This document shows, piece by piece, positions 35,249 to 44,259 of a DNA stretch of 64,000 nt; within the stretch, counting starts at the first letter, position 1; every line of letters starts with the position of its first letter. Made by a program: the position numbers and the translations under genes. Where the stretch lies: positions 124,001-188,000 of the forward strand of contig NZ_FCOC02000004.1 of assembly GCF_001544455.2 (NCBI RefSeq), written 5' to 3'. The notes under the pieces are model-generated. The model was not told the DNA's origin. It saw only the letters and a program-made list of their open reading frames with translations, and did no database searches. This DNA is from Caballeronia sordidicola (GTDB lineage: Bacteria; Pseudomonadota; Gammaproteobacteria; Burkholderiales; Burkholderiaceae).

Positions 35249-36744
35249 GTCCGCGTGCCGGCGTCCTGTGATGACACGACCGGCGTGATCGTGCCGCGCG
35301 CCGATAACAGCCTGGTCGTGCCCACAGGATCATCGGTGAAATGCAAACCGTTTTCATCGATGATGAAACGGCGGATCGAGGAATCGTGGGCGGCCTCGCG
35401 CTGCTTGACGATCGAGACGATCCGGTACAACGACGTAGCGGTTTCGATATACCGCAACAGGACGATATTCTCGGTCATCGCCGACGCACGGATGGAACTG
35501 CTGTGCGTCACGTCACCGTACAGCGGCAATTCTTCGGTCAGGAGCGTGGTGACGCTTTCCTGGCGCAAACGATGTGTGAGCGCGTTCAGGAACAGGCCGA
35601 AACGCTCCATGCGGTTCGCGGAGTCGTGGAATCCTTCGATGCCGTCGACCACGAGCCGTGACGCGCCTGTGCGCTTCACCACGGAAATCAGCTCGGCCGC
35701 GAGTTCGTCGATGGCGAGTTCCACTGCCGGACGCCATTCGAGGATCATGCGGCCGTCGGCAACCGCGTCGGCGAGCTTGATCGAGACCGATTCCGCTTTC
35801 GCGACCAGCCGTTCGGGCGATTCGTAGAAGCCGAAATACACGCAGCGCTCGCCACGCGCGAGACCCGCTTCGAGAAACTTCAGCGAAATCAGCGTTTTGC
35901 CGATACCCGACGGCCCGATTAGAGTCGTGGTCGAGCCCCTGACTACGCCGCCGCCAAGCATGGCGTCGAACTCGGGCAATCCGAACGCGAGTTTCGATTT
36001 CAGATCAGGCGCACCTTCGCGCAGTTTCGAACGTGCTTCCAGACGCGGGAAGGTCACCAAACCGTCGGCCGTGATCTTGAAGAAATGCCGGCCCAGCAGA
36101 TGATCGCGGGCGCGCAGCTTGTGCACTTCGATTTCCCGGGCGCGCCGCATGCCTGTCGCGAACCGGTTCAACTCGACCAAGCCATCGACCAGCGTGTGTT
36201 CCGGATGCGGCTCGTTGCCCGACAGCGGTGCGAGGATCAGCGTCGTGCAGCCCGCCGCCGACACGAAGGCGCTCAGTTCGTGGATGAACTGCGACAGCTC
36301 GAGTTCGGTGGAACTGAATTCGCGCGCGCTGCGAAAGCCGTCGATGACCATGAAACGCGGCCGGTTGGTCTTGATGGTCGAAGCAATCAGCGCCAGGAAT
36401 CCGCCGAGGCCGTCGCGAATCAGTTCGTGATAGCCGGAAACGAAGAACATCTTGTCCGAAATGGCGTCCGCGTCATAGAACGACAGCGCCTTCAGATGCG
36501 ACAGCAGCTTCGAATGCGATTCCGCGATCAGCGTGATGTACAGCACCGTATCGCCCTCGGTTACCCGATGAAACCCGATCTGCGTCGACAGGATGGTCTT
36601 GCCCGCGCCCGCCATGCCTTCTATCAGATACAAGCCGCCCTTGATCAGGCCGCCGCCGAGGATGTCGTCGAGGCCGGGCACGCCCGTGGTGACGGTGTTC
36701 GGATCGGAATCTGGCTGGGTAGGTGCGATTGCTTGATCGGTCAT
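35245..36744 (-). CDS. KaiC-like double RecA-domain ATPase
   Basis: The protein is 499 aa with two KaiC domains. Walker A motifs are GMAGAGKT (43-50) and GPSGIGKT (277-284); Walker B-like strands are FMVIDGF and RLVVDGIEGF. In the second domain the cyanobacterial phosphosite pair aligns to Ser-421 and Ala-422 in IRASAMTENIVLL, so only the Ser is kept. No kaiA or kaiB is nearby. The downstream overlapping gene encodes a receiver. Such KaiC homologues act in stress or signalling in heterotrophs; a clock function is not implied. Confidence 0.88.
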   Translation of the reverse strand: MTDQAIAPTQPDSDPNTVTTGVPGLDDILGGGLIKGGLYLIEGMAGAGKTILSTQIGFHRVTEGDTVLYITLIAESHSKLLSHLKALSFYDADAISDKMFFVSGYHELIRDGLGGFLALIASTIKTNRPRFMVIDGFRSAREFSSTELELSQFIHELSAFVSAAGCTTLILAPLSGNEPHPEHTLVDGLVELNRFATGMRRAREIEVHKLRARDHLLGRHFFKITADGLVTFPRLEARSKLREGAPDLKSKLAFGLPEFDAMLGGGVVRGSTTTLIGPSGIGKTLISLKFLEAGLARGERCVYFGFYESPERLVAKAESVSIKLADAVADGRMILEWRPAVELAIDELAAELISVVKRTGASRLVVDGIEGFHDSANRMERFGLFLNALTHRLRQESVTTLLTEELPLYGDVTHSSSIRASAMTENIVLLRYIETATSLYRIVSIVKQREAAHDSSIRRFIIDENGLHFTDDPVGTTRLLSARGTITPVVSSQDAGTRT

Positions 36745-37113
36745 GAATATCTCGGGTGGCTTGGCCCGGTAACGGTGGCGCGTAAAACGTGATTATCGCC
36801 GAGAAGCCGCACGATATCGGTATTTGTAAATTTTTGCGCAATCGTTTTTGATCCAGCAGCGGCCGGCAAAGGCCCGTGGCACGCATTTTCACGCGGCCGA
36901 CGCTTCGCGCACAGTGTCCAGTTTATCGATGTTGTCTGGGAGAAATTAAGAACTCGCTCATGGTTCGCCGCGCGTGCCGATGGTCTCATCTTGGTTTGCG
37001 TACGCGTGTTGCGTCGACCTGACGCGCAGCCGCGTTCTTCCGTTCGTTTCACGCCTGTACGAGTCCGCAGTTCTCTGGCCGTTCGCGCAGGCATTCCTGC
37101 TGCGAGACCGCCA
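36745..37113. other. Intergenic region upstream of the KaiC-like gene
   Basis: This divergent spacer must contain the promoter of the KaiC-receiver operon (minus) and of the small secreted protein gene (plus). I see no clear hairpin or gene in it. The right part is GC-rich and open in several frames without a ribosome-binding site. Confidence 0.5.
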
Positions 37114-37392
37114 ATGTCCTCACGTCCAACGTCGTTGCGTTCCATCTTCATTGCCGCAAGCCTGCTCGCGCTTGGCGGTTTGGCCCACGCCGGGCCAGGC
37201 ACGGCCGCGGCATCCATCGATCCGGGTATTTACTCCGGCGCGCCATTCGCGTTTCGGTCGGATCGCGCAATCTTGTCGGCTGTGCCTGACCGGACCGATG
37301 ATGCCCGTATCTTTTCGCCCGTGAGCAATATGGGCGACATACATCCGCGTCAGCCTGATTCGGATCGTGTGCGTTTGCGCCACGATCTCTAA
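37114..37392 (+). CDS. Small exported hypothetical protein
   Basis: The protein is 92 aa from the ATG at 37114. It has a clear Sec signal (basic SRPTSLR, hydrophobic IFIAASLLALGG, cleavage near AHA, about residue 28). The mature part is short and has no Cys (DPGIYSGAPFAFRSDRAIL near its start). A longer in-frame start at 36991 would hide the signal peptide inside the protein and is less likely. No domain is recognised. Overlapping minus-strand frames lack such features. Confidence 0.5.
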   Translation: MSSRPTSLRSIFIAASLLALGGLAHAGPGTAAASIDPGIYSGAPFAFRSDRAILSAVPDRTDDARIFSPVSNMGDIHPRQPDSDRVRLRHDL

Positions 37393-37588
37393 AGCGCGGC
37401 TTGAAACGTTTGAAGAATTTCTACGGGAGTTGCTAAAGAATCGCTTCAGGAATTGCTCCAAAGCATGCAGTGTTTCAAGTGACGAAGTAGATACAAAAAG
37501 CGGCCTCACGCATTTTCCGCTTTACCTTTTCTATCTGCCATAATTCCCGTGCTTTCGCATTCTTAATTGCGTTCAACCCGGAAATTCC

Positions 37589-38296
37589 ATGAACTCCAAC
37601 AAAACAACGAGAGGCGGGGCGCTGGTCTTGGCATGGTTCATCCTGTGCGGCGCGGCGTGCGCTGCCGGGCCGACAGCGTCCGCGCAAGGCAGCGCCACAA
37701 CGGCCGATGCGCTAGGTGGTTCGGGCGCGCGCCGCAGTCTGCTGACCAACGGCGCTGCCGACGAACCGCAGGCAACGGCCAATGGCAACATCGCGGAATT
37801 GCAGCAAATGATCCGCGACGGAAAGGTAAAGGAATTACGCACCACGTATAACGGGAGTTATGGCGCGAGCATGTTGTTTTACCCGGACGAAATGACTTTT
37901 TATATTGCATTGTTCCAGCAAAAGAAATTCTGGCGCGTAGTCAAGACACAGGCTGACGCGCGTGCGGAAACAGTTTATGCGGACTTTGCGAAGAACAGCG
38001 CCGCGCTTGCCGATACGGAAATCCGCCGCACCAAGCTCGAGGCCGAAAAGAACTTTGCCGACCGGTTGATTGCCGTTCAGCAATCGCGTGCGAACCGCTT
38101 GCAGGCCGACCTGGAAGTCGCGCGGGCCCAGCAAAGCCAGGTGGTGGACCGCCAGGCCGAGCAGCAAGAGGCCATTCGTTCGCTGCGTGCGGAGCAGGAT
38201 GCGGCGCAAGCGCAATTGCGCGCGTTGCAGACCAAGGTGCAGGACCTTCAGCGCCAATCGGATACCGACCTGATGCCATTGCCGTTTCCGAAGTGA
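37589..38296 (+). CDS. DUF2968-family exported coiled-coil protein
   Basis: The protein is 235 aa. The signal peptide ends around CAAGPTASA. A central segment (IAELQQMIRDGKVKELRTTYNG, residues about 68-89; MLFYPDEMTFYIALFQ) matches DUF2968, a Burkholderiaceae family. Residues about 125-220 form a long Gln/Ala-rich coiled coil. It is probably periplasmic or outer-membrane attached. A strong terminator follows at 38371-38400. The function is not known. Confidence 0.85.
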   Translation: MNSNKTTRGGALVLAWFILCGAACAAGPTASAQGSATTADALGGSGARRSLLTNGAADEPQATANGNIAELQQMIRDGKVKELRTTYNGSYGASMLFYPDEMTFYIALFQQKKFWRVVKTQADARAETVYADFAKNSAALADTEIRRTKLEAEKNFADRLIAVQQSRANRLQADLEVARAQQSQVVDRQAEQQEAIRSLRAEQDAAQAQLRALQTKVQDLQRQSDTDLMPLPFPK

Positions 38297-38690
38297 CTCG
38301 CGCCTGACAATACAAACCCTGCAGTCATGGTGCAGCCACTTACGCACGCGCGAAGCGTTTCAAGCACCGTAAAAACGGCCGCCATCGCGGCCGTTTTTTA
38401 TTGCCATCGCAGTAATAAGCCGCTAAAACTTTTCCGATAATTAACGTTTAACAGTTGTTTCCAAAATCGTTCAAAACTGTTTCATCAATTAAGAATTATC
38501 CAGTAAGGAATGCTTGATTACGCGTGCTAACATGCCGCGCGATTTCGGATTCCAGATCATTTTTGATATCCGGATCGAAGGCTTGAGGCGAATAAAGTGG
38601 CTGTGGAAATCGGGTAATTGTCTGATGGCCCGACCAGTACGCATTTGTCTCGATATCTCAGTCACACGTAATTTCGAAATGGTAAACAGG
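38297..38690. other. Intergenic region with terminator and ompA-like gene promoter
   Basis: It holds the terminator at 38371-38400. The rest (38410-38690) is AT-richer and should contain the promoter and leader of the OmpA-like gene. A longer in-frame reading from 38514 exists but has no signal peptide and poor initiation context, so I treat it as leader. Confidence 0.55.
38371..38400 (+). terminator. Intrinsic terminator after the DUF2968 gene
   Basis: An 8-bp or longer stem (AACGGCCGC/GCGGCCGTT) with a 4-nt loop CATC is followed by six T. It has A/T tracts on both sides, so it may work in both directions. Confidence 0.92.
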
Positions 38691-39392
38691 ATGTCTAATA
38701 AATTAATCGCTGCAGGCTTGTTGTCAATTGGTGCGCTCGCTGGCTGCTCCAGCGCTTCGGGCCCCACCTTCAATGCCAATCAGATTCAAACCGCTAATGG
38801 TGCGCAGGTTTATCGCGTGGAATGCCATGGTTTGTTCGAAGGCGTCGCTGCATGCGTGAAGCAGGCGCAGAAAATCTGCGGCGACAAGCCCGCATACAAG
38901 CTTGAAACCATGGAACGCCTGCGCGCTCCGTCGGACGACGCCATGGATCCGCGCGTCCTGACGTTCCAGTGCGGCGCGCCGGCTCAGCCGGAAGTGGCGC
39001 CCGCGCCGGCTCCCGCGCCCGTGCCGCAGGCCGCCCCGGAAATGCCGCGTCAGATCGATCTGAGCGGCGATGCGAACTTCGCGACCGACAGTGCCACGCT
39101 TACGCAGACCGCCAAGAACACGCTCGACGAGTTCGTCGCCGCTGGGCAGAACGTGCAACTGCGCCAAGTCGAAGTGGCGGGTTACACCGACTCGACGGGC
39201 TCGGCTTCGCATAACCTGCGCCTGTCGCAGCGTCGTGCGGAATCGGTGATGCAATACCTGAAGAGCAACGGCTTGCGTTCGCAAAACTTCAAGGCGCAAG
39301 GTTTTGGCGCTGCCAACCCGGTTGCGTCGAATTCGACCGCCGCAGGTCGCGCAAAGAACCGTCGCGTGGAAATTCGCGTCAGCACGCAGTAA
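38691..39392 (+). CDS. OmpA-family outer-membrane lipoprotein
   Basis: The protein is 233 aa from the ATG at 38691 (an ATG at 38679 is also possible). The lipoprotein signal ends in ALAGC. A middle domain contains four cysteines (VECHGLF, AACVKQ, KICGDK, FQCGA), a Pro/Ala linker (APAPAPAPVPQAAP) follows, and then a C-terminal OmpA/MotB peptidoglycan-binding domain with NFATDSATLT, VAGYTDSTGS and RAKNRRVEIRV. It would anchor the outer membrane to peptidoglycan. A terminator follows 51 bp later. Confidence 0.9.
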   Translation: MSNKLIAAGLLSIGALAGCSSASGPTFNANQIQTANGAQVYRVECHGLFEGVAACVKQAQKICGDKPAYKLETMERLRAPSDDAMDPRVLTFQCGAPAQPEVAPAPAPAPVPQAAPEMPRQIDLSGDANFATDSATLTQTAKNTLDEFVAAGQNVQLRQVEVAGYTDSTGSASHNLRLSQRRAESVMQYLKSNGLRSQNFKAQGFGAANPVASNSTAAGRAKNRRVEIRVSTQ

Positions 39393-39443
39393 TCGGATCG
39401 GCGTTAGCCGGGGCTTCGGGCTCTAGTTTTAACGCTCCGATGC

Positions 39444-39480
39444 AAAAACCCCGCAGCGCGTAGCGCTTGCGGGGTTTTTG
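39444..39480 (+). terminator. Intrinsic terminator after the OmpA-family gene, bidirectional
   Basis: The stem AAAAACCCCGCA pairs with TGCGGGGTTTTT apart from the apical bases (loop region AGCGCGTAGCGCT can itself pair). A-runs and T-runs flank it on either side, so it can also end transcription of ogt coming from the right. Confidence 0.92.
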
Positions 39481-39510
39481 TGCGTCCGGGACGGCTAATG
39501 TTCTGATCGG

Positions 39511-40014
39511 CTAGAACAGCGTTAACTGTGCCCTTCCCGGGCCGCCTTCCAGCGTCAACAGATGCTGCTTGCGCTCCACACCGCCCGCGTATCCCGTCAA
39601 CTCGCCGTCCGCGCCAATCACGCGATGACACGGCACGATAATGCCTACCGGATTGCGTCCGTTCGCAGCGCCCACGGCTCGCGACGCGCCCGGCGCATAT
39701 CCCATGCGACGCGCGAGATCGCCGTATGTCCACGAATTTCCAAATGGAATTTCCTGAAGCGCAGCCCACACGCGCTGCTGGAATTCTGTTCCATTCAAAC
39801 GCAACTTGACGGAAAACACGGTCCGTTCGCCGGCGAAATATTCGGCGATCTGCTCCATCGCTTCTGCGACGACGCGCGAGCGCGTCGTGCCGGTATCGGC
39901 GAGACCTTTGGGGAAATGTTTCTGGCCGATAAAAAACAGCCCCGTAAGGTGTTCATCTTCAGCGCGATACGCGAGGTGGCCAAGCGGACTTGGTGCAACG
40001 TGACATTCGATCAA
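39511..40014 (-). CDS. ogt: Methylated-DNA-protein-cysteine methyltransferase
   Basis: The protein is 167 aa. It contains the active site GIIVPCHRVIGADG (acceptor Cys), the helix-turn-helix FQQRVWAALQEIPFG, and SRAVGAANGRNP, so it repairs O6-alkylguanine by direct transfer. The start is TTG at 40014 with GGGAGAG five bases upstream; no in-frame ATG is available before the conserved N-terminus. It is the third gene of a minus-strand group with an 86-aa protein and a nuclease. Confidence 0.92.
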   Translation of the reverse strand: MIECHVAPSPLGHLAYRAEDEHLTGLFFIGQKHFPKGLADTGTTRSRVVAEAMEQIAEYFAGERTVFSVKLRLNGTEFQQRVWAALQEIPFGNSWTYGDLARRMGYAPGASRAVGAANGRNPVGIIVPCHRVIGADGELTGYAGGVERKQHLLTLEGGPGRAQLTLF

Positions 40015-40053
40015 CAGTCTCTCCCAGCCATTTCAAGCGGCTCGATTTCAAGC

Positions 40054-40314
40054 CTAGATAAACGGATTATCGGTCTTGCTGGCGGCCTTTGCCGGATCGG
40101 CGGCAAGTTTGGCGGGCAGCGCGGCGTCGCTTTGCAATGCATCGACAATCGCGTTCACTGCTTTTTGCAACGCAAGCGCCGTCGCGAGGCCGGTCTTGTC
40201 GCGGGTAATCGTCAGGTCGCCGGAAACAGACAGGCGCGCCGGGTCATTGGCAATCACGAGTGCGTCGCCATTGATGTTGAGCGTGTCGGTATCGTTTGAG
40301 AATGGCTTAAACAC
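40054..40314 (-). CDS. Small hypothetical protein
   Basis: The protein is 86 aa. It has a beta-rich first half (LNINGDALVIAND, LSVSGDLTITRD) and an Ala-rich helical second half. The start overlaps the end of the nuclease gene by 8 bp, indicating coupling. No signal peptide is present. The repeated SGDLTI/NGDALVI pattern is suggestive of a short beta-solenoid-like unit. The function is unknown. Confidence 0.65.
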   Translation of the reverse strand: MFKPFSNDTDTLNINGDALVIANDPARLSVSGDLTITRDKTGLATALALQKAVNAIVDALQSDAALPAKLAADPAKAASKTDNPFI

Positions 40315-41110
40315 CTTTTAGTCCTCCAATGCGTTGATCTTTCAGAGAATCCGGAATGCCCGGAAACTGCAGTCCGCTCATGGCCTCCAGCTCGTGGACC
40401 GTCTTGACTGTGTATTGGTTCGTCGGCGTATTGTCGACGACCACGGCGAACGCCAGCTTGCGTTGCGGCAAATACACGACCTTATACAACTGAGTGGGCA
40501 CCAGCACACGCGACTCGCCGATGGTCTGCAACTGCCGTCCGGAAAAAAGCGGGCCGGTCACGACGTAGACATCGCCGGATTGCTCGACCAGCCGCCGCAC
40601 CGCTTGCTCGATACGCGCCCAGATGCGCCGGTTGTTCGACGGGTTTTGCGGCACAACGTTCGCAAGCGAAAACGATTCGGCCATGCCTTTCTTGTCCCAC
40701 CGGTCGCCGGCGGGACTCATGTGGCCGCGATCGAAGCCGCTTTGCTTGTAGTCCGAGAGCGTGGCGCTTTCGCCGGGCGGCAGTTTCTTATCGACGAAAA
40801 AGCGGTTTGTGCGCGTGTTGTCACGGGCGTCGTCGATGTGTTCCGGCGTGAGGTGTTCCGCCGACCACAAGGGGCCGTGGGTTATGCCGGAATGGAGGAC
40901 GGCGAAATCGGAATAGCAAAGTTGCTGCGTGGACGCGCGCATCTTCGCGTTCACCACAATGGGCGTCTGGCCTCCAGGGCTGAATTGCGGACAGTCTGCG
41001 GCGAAAGCGGTCAGGGAAAACGTGCAGCCGAGCGCGGCCAGGAAGAGCGGAAAGCGAGTTATGAAACGTGCTGTAAAGCGCGCTTTGAACTGCGGGAAGC
41101 GGATTTGCAT
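40307..41110 (-). CDS. Exported DNA/RNA non-specific endonuclease
   Basis: The protein is 267 aa from the ATG at 41110. The signal peptide is hydrophobic (FPLFLAALGCTFSLTAFA), cleaved before ADCPQF. The beta-beta-alpha-metal NUC1 motif is FDRGHMSPAGD, with the downstream metal-binding Asn in SLANVVPQNPSNN. It is a periplasmic or secreted nuclease of the NucA/EndoG family. The family usually needs protection against self-damage; the small overlapping downstream gene is not an obvious inhibitor, because it lacks a signal peptide. Confidence 0.9.
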   Translation of the reverse strand: MQIRFPQFKARFTARFITRFPLFLAALGCTFSLTAFAADCPQFSPGGQTPIVVNAKMRASTQQLCYSDFAVLHSGITHGPLWSAEHLTPEHIDDARDNTRTNRFFVDKKLPPGESATLSDYKQSGFDRGHMSPAGDRWDKKGMAESFSLANVVPQNPSNNRRIWARIEQAVRRLVEQSGDVYVVTGPLFSGRQLQTIGESRVLVPTQLYKVVYLPQRKLAFAVVVDNTPTNQYTVKTVHELEAMSGLQFPGIPDSLKDQRIGGLKGV

Positions 41111-41305
41111 GCGAAAGGCGAGGGTGGTCGTTTGGTCGAGGCGGCAGTATAAGCGCACGCGTCCGAGCGGCGGCTGCACGTAAGCACAAAAGCACTCCGC
41201 CCCGATCAAAGCCAGCACGCGATAAAATTCCCCCGCCGCGGCATCGCGGCTCAAGCGCCCGAGCTTGTCGGTCCTTCCTGTTCTTATCTGCGAGTTTGCG
41301 CGCCC

Positions 41306-42397
41306 ATGACTTTGATCAGCCGCATGTTTTGCGCTGTTTTAGCTTCGCTCTCATTGGTTGCATCGCCTGTTTTTGCGGATGACTCAAGTGCGTCCGCCGC
41401 TTCGGCGACTGCTCCGTCCGCCGCCCCTTCAGCCGCCGATAACGACGGCCCTGTCTACGGTCCCGAGTTGCAGGGTTTCGACTATCCGTATCCGGTCGGC
41501 AGGTTTGCGTTGTCATCGCAGCGGCAGATCGTGCGCATGGCGTATATGGACGTGGCGTCGAAGAATCCGAACGGCCGGACTGTCGTCCTGCTTCACGGCA
41601 AGAACTTCTGTGCGGCGACGTGGAAGGAGAGCATCGATGTATTGACCAGCGCGGGTTATCGCGTGATTGCGCCCGATCAGATCGGCTTTTGCAAATCCAC
41701 GAAGCCAACGCGTTATCAATACACGTTCCAGCAACTCGCCCGCAATACGCATGCGCTGCTCGAGGCGCTCGGCGTGAAAAAGGCGACGCTCGTCGCGCAT
41801 TCCACGGGCGGGATGATCGCCGTGCGATACGCGCTGATGTACCCGCAGGACACCGAGCAGCTTGTGCTGGTGAACCCGATTGGCCTTGAAGACTGGAAGG
41901 CGAAGGGTGTGCCGTCCATTTCCCTCGATGACTGGTACATGCGCGAGTTGAAGACCACCGCCGACGGCATTCGCAAGTACGAACAGTCCACGTATTACGC
42001 GGGTCACTGGGACGCGCGCTATGAGCCGTGGGTGCAGATGCTGGCCGGGATGTATCGCGGGCCAGGGAAAGATCTCGTGGCGTGGAATTCGGCATTGCTG
42101 TACGACATGATCTACACGCAGCCGGTGGTCTATGAGTTCGGGCAGATCCGGACGCCGACGTTGCTGCTTATTGGCGACAAGGATACGACCGCGATCGGCA
42201 AGGATCTCGCGCCGCCGGATATCCGGCCGACGCTCGGGCGATATCCCGAGTTGGCGAAACAGGCAGCGGCGGCTATTGCCGGGGCGAAGCTCGTCGAGTT
42301 TCCGGAACTCGGACACGCGCCGCAGATGCAGGATCCGCGCGCGTTCCATCACGCCTTGCTCGAAGGGCTTGCGTCCGTAGGCGCCAAAAGCAACTGA
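41306..42397 (+). CDS. Exported alpha/beta hydrolase
   Basis: The protein is 363 aa. The signal peptide ends near SPVFADD, then an Ala/Ser-rich linker. The hydrolase core has VVLLHGKNFCAATW (oxyanion loop), the nucleophile elbow VAHSTGGMI (Ser), an Asp in LLIGDKDTTAIG, and the His in FPELGHAPQMQDP. A periplasmic esterase or lactonase role is probable. It is divergent from the nuclease gene. A strong hairpin lies 28 bp after the stop. Confidence 0.88.
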   Translation: MTLISRMFCAVLASLSLVASPVFADDSSASAASATAPSAAPSAADNDGPVYGPELQGFDYPYPVGRFALSSQRQIVRMAYMDVASKNPNGRTVVLLHGKNFCAATWKESIDVLTSAGYRVIAPDQIGFCKSTKPTRYQYTFQQLARNTHALLEALGVKKATLVAHSTGGMIAVRYALMYPQDTEQLVLVNPIGLEDWKAKGVPSISLDDWYMRELKTTADGIRKYEQSTYYAGHWDARYEPWVQMLAGMYRGPGKDLVAWNSALLYDMIYTQPVVYEFGQIRTPTLLLIGDKDTTAIGKDLAPPDIRPTLGRYPELAKQAAAAIAGAKLVEFPELGHAPQMQDPRAFHHALLEGLASVGAKSN

Positions 42398-42769
42398 ACC
42401 AGATCCGCACCCGGCGCGGCGTGCGCAGGTTGATGCAACGCGCGCCGCCGTGCGCCGCATCAACCTGCCCGCGAATACCCATTGAAGCGATCGGCAATTT
42501 AGCCTACCGTGCACCAGACGGGGGCGTCGCGTGGACGACGCTTCGCGCCAGCGAAATCCCGCCGCACTCATTTGAAGCAGCGCATTCGCTTAACCCGCCA
42601 AAACAATGAGTAAAAACAAGTATTAAAAAAATGGCACGGCTGTTGCTTTATTGAGGATACTGAAACTACCCAACGCGTCGGACAAGGCGTGGCCGGGCGA
42701 CGGGCAATTGTGTGTCGCCTTCATCCACCCATAGCGGCATTCGCGCCGCGACCAGAAAAGGACGCACAG
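42398..42769. other. Intergenic region with a strong hairpin
   Basis: It contains the hairpin at 42425-42468. The rest, AT-rich near 42600-42660, should hold the promoter of the Anbu-associated operon. No gene is seen. Confidence 0.55.
42425..42468. repeat. Perfect 12-bp inverted repeat (hairpin)
   Basis: GCAGGTTGATGC at 42425-42436 is the exact reverse complement of 42457-42468, with a 20-nt GC-rich spacer. No T-run follows on either strand, so it is not a classical terminator. It might slow decay of the upstream message or be a protein-binding dyad. Confidence 0.75.
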
Positions 42770-44176
42770 ATGCAGATCTACGACGAAATGCGTCACGAAG
42801 AAACCGTGCGGGCGCACTACGCACGGTTCTCCCGGTGGCTTTCCACGCAAAGCCCTGAAACCATCGCGCGCAAACGTGCGGAAGCCGACCTGCTGTTCCG
42901 GCGCGTGGGTATCACGTTCGCCGTGAATGGCGACTTGTCCGGCACCGAGCGCCTGATTCCCTTCGACATGATTCCGCGCATCATCCCCGGCGACGAATGG
43001 CGCAAGCTCGAAGCTGGCCTCAGGCAGCGCGTGCGGGCGCTGAACATGTTCATCCGCGATATTTATCACGATCATGACATTGTCCGCGCCGGCAAGATTC
43101 CGGCGGAACAGGTGTATACGAACGCGCAGTATCGGCCGGAAATGCAGGGCGTGGACGTGCCGCTGGACGTCTATGCGCACGTGGCCGGCGTCGATGTGGT
43201 CCGCGCCGGAAATGCGGGCGAGTTCTACGTGCTGGAAGACAACTTGCGCGTGCCGTCGGGTGTGTCGTACATGCTGGAAAACCGCAAGATGATGATGCGG
43301 CTCTTCCCCGAATTGTTCGTGCAGAACCGCATCGCGCCGGTCGCGCATTATCCGGATTTGCTGCTCGAAACGCTGCGCTCGATTGCGCCGGCCGGCGTGG
43401 ACGACCCCAACGTGGTCGTGCTGACGCCGGGCATGTACAACTCGGCGTACTTCGAGCACTCGTTCCTCGCGCAGCAAATGGGCGTGGAACTGGTCGAGGG
43501 CAAGGATCTTTTCGTCGATGAGAACTACGTCTTCATGCGCACCACGCAGGGACCAAAGCGCGTGGATGTGATTTACCGGCGGCTCGATGACGACTTCATG
43601 GACCCGCTCGCGTTCCGCACGGATTCGGCGCTCGGCGTGCCGGGCCTCTTGACTTCGTACCGCGCGGGACGTGTGGCGCTGGCGAATGCGATGGGCACCG
43701 GCATTGCCGACGATAAATCCATCTATCCGTTCGTGCCGGACATGATCGAGTTCTATCTCGGCGAGACGCCAATCCTGAACAACGTGCCGACCTACCAATG
43801 CCGCAGGCCCGAGGACCTCGCGTACACGCTGGCGCATTTGCCGGAACTGGTCGTGAAGGAAGTTCACGGCGCGGGCGGTTACGGCATGCTGGTCGGGCCG
43901 GCATCGACAAAAGCCGAGATCGAGGCATTCCGGGAGCGCCTGGTGGCGCGGCCCGATGGGTATATTGCCCAGCCCACGCTCGCGCTGTCCGCGTGCCCGA
44001 CCTTCGTGGAGTCGGGCATCGCGCCGCGCCATATCGACTTGCGGCCGTTTGTATTGTCCGGCAAGGAAGTGACCATGGCGGCTGGCGGCCTGACACGCGT
44101 GGCCTTGAAGGAGGGTTCGCTCGTCGTGAATTCGTCGCAGGGCGGCGGCACGAAAGATACCTGGATGGTGGATTAA
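42770..44176 (+). CDS. Circularly permuted ATP-grasp type 2 family protein
   Basis: The protein is 468 aa from the ATG at 42770. It carries the DUF404/DUF407 arrangement: FAVNGDLSGTERLIPFDMIPRII, AGEFYVLEDNLRVPSGVSYMLENR split over 205-228, LVVKEVHGAGGYGMLVGP (ATP-binding), then FVLSGKEVTMAAGGLTRVAL. Proteins of this class are predicted peptide ligases. It heads the cluster ATP-grasp, alpha-E, transglutaminase, Anbu, which has been proposed to make and process a peptide tag, an idea not yet proven. Confidence 0.92.
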   Translation: MQIYDEMRHEETVRAHYARFSRWLSTQSPETIARKRAEADLLFRRVGITFAVNGDLSGTERLIPFDMIPRIIPGDEWRKLEAGLRQRVRALNMFIRDIYHDHDIVRAGKIPAEQVYTNAQYRPEMQGVDVPLDVYAHVAGVDVVRAGNAGEFYVLEDNLRVPSGVSYMLENRKMMMRLFPELFVQNRIAPVAHYPDLLLETLRSIAPAGVDDPNVVVLTPGMYNSAYFEHSFLAQQMGVELVEGKDLFVDENYVFMRTTQGPKRVDVIYRRLDDDFMDPLAFRTDSALGVPGLLTSYRAGRVALANAMGTGIADDKSIYPFVPDMIEFYLGETPILNNVPTYQCRRPEDLAYTLAHLPELVVKEVHGAGGYGMLVGPASTKAEIEAFRERLVARPDGYIAQPTLALSACPTFVESGIAPRHIDLRPFVLSGKEVTMAAGGLTRVALKEGSLVVNSSQGGGTKDTWMVD

Positions 44177-44259
44177 GCCGCCACGGCGAAACTACCCGCA
44201 CGGCTACGGCCTCACGCGTTGCGCTGCTTTTCGGCGCTGCATAACAACGGAACGCCATC

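Noticed and set aside
35245-36744. Circadian clock operon
   Set aside because: No kaiA or kaiB is adjacent and the Thr phosphosite is missing; the term KaiC-like is safer.
42623-44032. 469-codon minus-strand open frame opposite the ATP-grasp gene
   Set aside because: The plus-strand ATP-grasp protein is strongly supported; the reverse reading is His/Arg-rich with no domain.
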